Assembly (NCBI GenBank): GCA_964355675.1 | Contig: CAYHEC010000004.1 | Span: 1-64,000 of the forward strand | Direction of reading: 5' to 3' | Length of the DNA stretch: 64,000 bases | Origin: CAMBDS01 sp964355675 | GTDB lineage: Bacteria; Electryoneota; AABM5-125-24; Hatepunaeales; Hatepunaeaceae | In this document: positions 61,481-64,000 of the stretch, in pieces | How positions within the stretch are numbered: position 1 is the stretch's first letter | How the letters are laid out: every line of letters begins with the position of its first letter | The notes under the pieces: generated by a model | What the model saw: only the letters and a program-made list of their open reading frames with translations | What the model was told of the DNA's origin: nothing | The model's database searches: none | Made by a program: the position numbers and the translations under genes

Positions 61481-63187
61481 ATGAAACTAACCCGCACCTC
61501 GTACATCTTAGCTTCAGCATTTACAATTATCTTGGCAACCACTCTTTCTGGTGCATATCGAGCTCCTTCTTGTTCGAAAGATGGTATGGCGGCGACTCCG
61601 CACATTGCGGCAACGGAAGCCGCGGTTGAGGTTCTTAGAAAAGGCGGAAACGCGGTCGATGCGGCAATTGCCGGAGCATTCGCGCTATCAGTTGTCGAGC
61701 CATACCACAGTGGACTTGGCGGTGGAGAATTTGCTTTACTGTTTGACGCCAAGACTCGAAAGATCTTGGCTCTCGACGCTCGCGAGTATGCTCCTGCTGG
61801 CTTGACTGGTGATCTATTCCTCGACTCAGCTACCGGCGAACCTCACCCGACGAAGTCTTGGCTTGGAGGCTTGTCTATTGGTGTTCCTGGAAGTATTGCT
61901 GGTCGGAGTGAACTGCATGAAAAGTATGGCAAATTATCTTGGGAGGAAGTGATTTCACCCGCGATCCGCCTTGCCAAAGACGGTTTTGTTATCGATCGAG
62001 TTTTCGCCGATCGTCTTGCCGGACAGAGGGACAAATTCGCAGAAAATCCAGATTTGGTGGCCGTATTTTTTAAGAATGGAACTCCATTAACTCGTGGCGA
62101 TCAGCTTAAACAACCAAGACTTGCTCAATGTCTTGCTCAGATTTCCAAAGATAAAGGGACCTCGTTTTATCACGGTGAGCAAGCCAAATTGATAGCACTT
62201 GCGATATCAAAGTCTGATGGTGTGCTAACCTTTGAAGATCTTGGTTCTTATAAATTCGTTTGGCGCGAACCGATTCACTTCAATTACAGAGGTATGGACA
62301 TTTATTCGATGCCTCCACCCTCTTCTGGTGGGCTTTGCCTTGCTGAGATATTCAATATTCTTGAGCCGTTCCCCATTTCCTATCTTGGGCAGGGAGACGT
62401 TGAAACTCTTCATTTAATGGCATCCGCTTTTGAGCGAGCATTTGCTGACCGTTCGCGATGGCTTGCCGATCCTGGTTATGTTCCTCAACCGGTGGAAGGC
62501 ATGACTTCTCGCGTTTATGCTGACCAGTTACGCGCAACAATCAAGCGGGATATTCGAACTCCAGTTATCGAACCCGGTGATCCTTGGAAAACGCCTTCTG
62601 GCAATACCAGCCACATTTCAGTAATTGACAAAGATGGCGGAATGTGTGCCATCACCACTTCAGTCAACGGCCCGTTCGGCTCGCTGGTTTATGTCTCGGA
62701 ACTTGGTATATTTTTGAACAACACAATGGATGACTTTGCCTTAACAGCGACGAGCAAGAATATCTACAATCTCACCCAAGGCGACGTCAATCTTGTCGAA
62801 CCTGGTAAACGTCCTCTTTCAAGCATGTCTCCTACACTGATATTCAAGGACGGGAAGCCATTCGCTTCGATCGGATCGGTTGGAGGCCCGCGCATTATCA
62901 CCTCTGTTGCGCAGATGATCATCAACCTGATTGATTTCAAGCGGGACATTCAGGCGGCGATTGATCTTCCTCGAATCCACATGCAGTGGAAACCGGAAAC
63001 GCTTTATCTTGAACAGGATGTATCACAATCAACTAAACATGAGCTTCGGCTTAGTGGGTGGCCGATTACAAAGGAAGGTCATTGGTCCATCAGTCAGGGC
63101 GTTACGGTTGATTGGGATAAAGGGCTTTTTTACGGCGGGGCTGATTCACGAGGAGTTGGCTCAGCTGGTCCAGCGACAATTCCCTAA
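61481..63187 (+). CDS. ggt: Gamma-glutamyltransferase, exported
   Basis: 568 residues, N-terminal nucleophile hydrolase that self-cleaves into two subunits. Signal segment about 8-27. The conserved GGNAVDAAIAGAFALSVVEPYHSGLGGGEF (about 55-83) precedes the autoprocessing Thr in SGNTSHISVIDKDGGM (about 376). Later YVSELGIFLNNTMDDF and PLSSMSPTLIFKDG are substrate-side motifs. Hydrolyses or transfers gamma-glutamyl groups, e.g. of glutathione. Starts 3 nt after the LolC/E stop. The family also contains CapD, which acts on gamma-PGA, but nothing here ties it to the pgs operon. Confidence 0.95.
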   Translation: MKLTRTSYILASAFTIILATTLSGAYRAPSCSKDGMAATPHIAATEAAVEVLRKGGNAVDAAIAGAFALSVVEPYHSGLGGGEFALLFDAKTRKILALDAREYAPAGLTGDLFLDSATGEPHPTKSWLGGLSIGVPGSIAGRSELHEKYGKLSWEEVISPAIRLAKDGFVIDRVFADRLAGQRDKFAENPDLVAVFFKNGTPLTRGDQLKQPRLAQCLAQISKDKGTSFYHGEQAKLIALAISKSDGVLTFEDLGSYKFVWREPIHFNYRGMDIYSMPPPSSGGLCLAEIFNILEPFPISYLGQGDVETLHLMASAFERAFADRSRWLADPGYVPQPVEGMTSRVYADQLRATIKRDIRTPVIEPGDPWKTPSGNTSHISVIDKDGGMCAITTSVNGPFGSLVYVSELGIFLNNTMDDFALTATSKNIYNLTQGDVNLVEPGKRPLSSMSPTLIFKDGKPFASIGSVGGPRIITSVAQMIINLIDFKRDIQAAIDLPRIHMQWKPETLYLEQDVSQSTKHELRLSGWPITKEGHWSISQGVTVDWDKGLFYGGADSRGVGSAGPATIP

Positions 63188-63225
63188 TGGGGCTGTTGCC
63201 TATATCCCAAATGATGAAAATTGTG

Positions 63226-63312
63226 GCGTGTAGCCCGCACAGCTTTGCTGGGCGGGCAGGAAAAAAGCACTAAATTTGAGTCCCGCCCAGCAAAGCTGTG
63301 CGGGCTACACGC
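63226..63312. repeat. 31-bp perfect inverted repeat between ggt and cutA
   Basis: Arms 63226-63256 and 63282-63312 are perfectly complementary over 31 bp with a 25-nt loop. The right arm is followed by TTTT on the plus strand, so it can act as a terminator for ggt. Such length is beyond what termination needs; a mobile or repeated palindromic element is equally likely. No transposase is seen. Confidence 0.9.
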
Positions 63313-63352
63313 TTTTGTGTTTGGACAACATTCCCTAATAGAATTTAATCTG

Positions 63353-63712
63353 ATGAATCAACAAATCACCTTAACGGCTCCCCAATCCACTACGAATACC
63401 GTAGTACTTATCTTGTGCGCTGTACCAAATAGATCAGTAGCGGAACAAATTAGCCATTATTTGGTGGAACAACAATTTGCTGCGTGCGTAAATATAATTC
63501 CTGGAATCAGTTCAATCTACCGTTGGAAAAACAAGGTTGAAAAATGCGAGGAATTACTTCTGATGATAAAAAGTTCGATGGGGCGTTTGGGAGACATCTG
63601 CGACTATATCAGGTCCGTACATCCTTATGAATTGCCCGAGGTTCTTGCGATACCGACATCAGGCGGTGGAATGGAATACTTGAATTGGATCATTCAGGAG
63701 ACAAGAACCTGA
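63353..63712 (+). CDS. cutA: Divalent-cation tolerance protein CutA
   Basis: 119 residues, trimeric ferredoxin-fold protein linked to copper and other divalent ion tolerance. VVLILCAVPNRSVAEQISHYLVEQQFAACVNIIPGISSIYRWKNKVEKCEELLLMIKS contains the family core (AACVNI, SIYRWKxK). The ATG at 63353 is right; the frame runs upstream into the inverted repeat, but that part is not coding. Preceded by no strong ribosome-binding site. Confidence 0.95.
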   Translation: MNQQITLTAPQSTTNTVVLILCAVPNRSVAEQISHYLVEQQFAACVNIIPGISSIYRWKNKVEKCEELLLMIKSSMGRLGDICDYIRSVHPYELPEVLAIPTSGGGMEYLNWIIQETRT

Positions 63713-63755
63713 TTTTCTTTAATTTGAATTCAAACCATTAACGAGGAGAATAATC

Positions 63756-64000
63756 ATGCTTCAAGTCGGAAGCAAAGCGCCGGAATTTACTCTTGAGTCG
63801 GTAATGCCGGACGGAACATTCAAAACACTCTCATTGGCAGACTATAAAGGCAAGTGGACGGTACTATTCTTTTATCCACTTGATTTTACATTTGTCTGTC
63901 CGACAGAGATCACCAGTTTTTCGAAGCGAATCACCGAATTTGCAGACCTCAACGCGACGGTTGTAGGCGCAAGCGTCGATTCAGTCTATTCACATCGAGC
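63756..64000 (+). CDS. Peroxiredoxin (AhpC/TSA family), truncated by window end
   Basis: First 81 residues, cut by the window edge. GAGGAGA precedes the ATG. It begins MLQVGSKAPEFTLESVMPDG and has the peroxidatic Cys48 in FYPLDFTFVCPTEITSF, typical of 2-Cys peroxiredoxins that reduce peroxides. The rest, including the resolving Cys, lies beyond the window, so the exact subfamily (AhpC or Prx1-like) is open. Confidence 0.95.
   Translation, partial: MLQVGSKAPEFTLESVMPDGTFKTLSLADYKGKWTVLFFYPLDFTFVCPTEITSFSKRITEFADLNATVVGASVDSVYSHR

Noticed and set aside
63221..63352. Upstream extension of cutA
   Set aside because: The frame passes through the 31-bp inverted repeat; CutA homology begins only after the ATG at 63353.
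1..64000. CRISPR array, transposase, integrase or prophage
   Set aside because: No direct-repeat/spacer pattern and no integrase, transposase or phage structural gene was found. The palindromic repeats are interspersed, not arrayed.

Overview
The window reads as chromosomal DNA of a diderm (Gram-negative-type) bacterium, probably an uncultured FCB-group candidate phylum (the Zixibacteria / KSB1 / Marinimicrobia neighbourhood). This is inference from gene content. The markers are lpxA, LolC/E-type and RseP genes, many lipoproteins, an outer-membrane barrel, subtilases ending in type-IX-secretion-like C-terminal domains (YPNPFNG motif), a GWxTD-domain protein, and a tiny COX24/mS38-type basic protein. 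I see no phage, transposase, CRISPR or integrase. Almost every gene up to 57.4 kb is on the minus strand, with 1-8 nt overlaps that imply long operons. From 57.6 kb the genes are on the plus strand, starting at a divergent promoter pair.

Layout. 0-2.4 kb: an archaeal-type thiolase / HMG-CoA synthase pair flanked by short palindromic repeats. 2.5-5.7 kb: recJ, RNase P RNA, a zinc-ribbon coiled-coil protein and a CAU-anticodon tRNA with promoter and terminator. 5.8-10.6 kb: a five-gene poly-gamma-glutamate operon (pgsB, pgsC, a TIGR04332-like gene, an exported protein with a duplicated domain, an outer-membrane beta-barrel). 10.9-16 kb: a PD40 lipoprotein, folD, two glycosyltransferases, an eIF2B-like protein and a small Cys/His protein. 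16-24 kb: the rod-shape operon mreB-mreC-mreD-mrdA-rodA followed by a TPR protein and an M23 peptidase. 24-34 kb: purH, purN, LD-carboxypeptidase, GWxTD protein, ftsY, nadK, dxs, xseB, xseA and a phosphodiesterase. 34.4-36.7 kb: a 31-residue ribosomal-type protein, HU and a LysM lytic transglycosylase. 36.8-44.3 kb: three tandem secreted subtilases. 44.4-57.4 kb: methyltransferase, mutM, three glycosyltransferases, two lipoproteins, rseP, dxr, a LipM-like gene, lpxA, pyrE, a PilZ protein and pyrF. 57.6-64 kb: a RodZ-like gene, lysS, a LolC/E permease, gamma-glutamyltransferase, cutA and the start of a peroxiredoxin gene.

How it fits together. The MEP isoprenoid route (dxs, dxr), lipid A, lipoprotein handling, peptidoglycan elongation and envelope glycosyltransferases dominate, so this is mostly envelope-building core genome. 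The most interesting unit is the gamma-PGA operon, which pairs the known inner-membrane synthase with two envelope proteins that could carry polymer across the outer membrane. Second are the archaeal-like thiolase/HMG-CoA synthase genes in a MEP-pathway organism and the tandem subtilases. Perfect long inverted repeats mark several operon boundaries.
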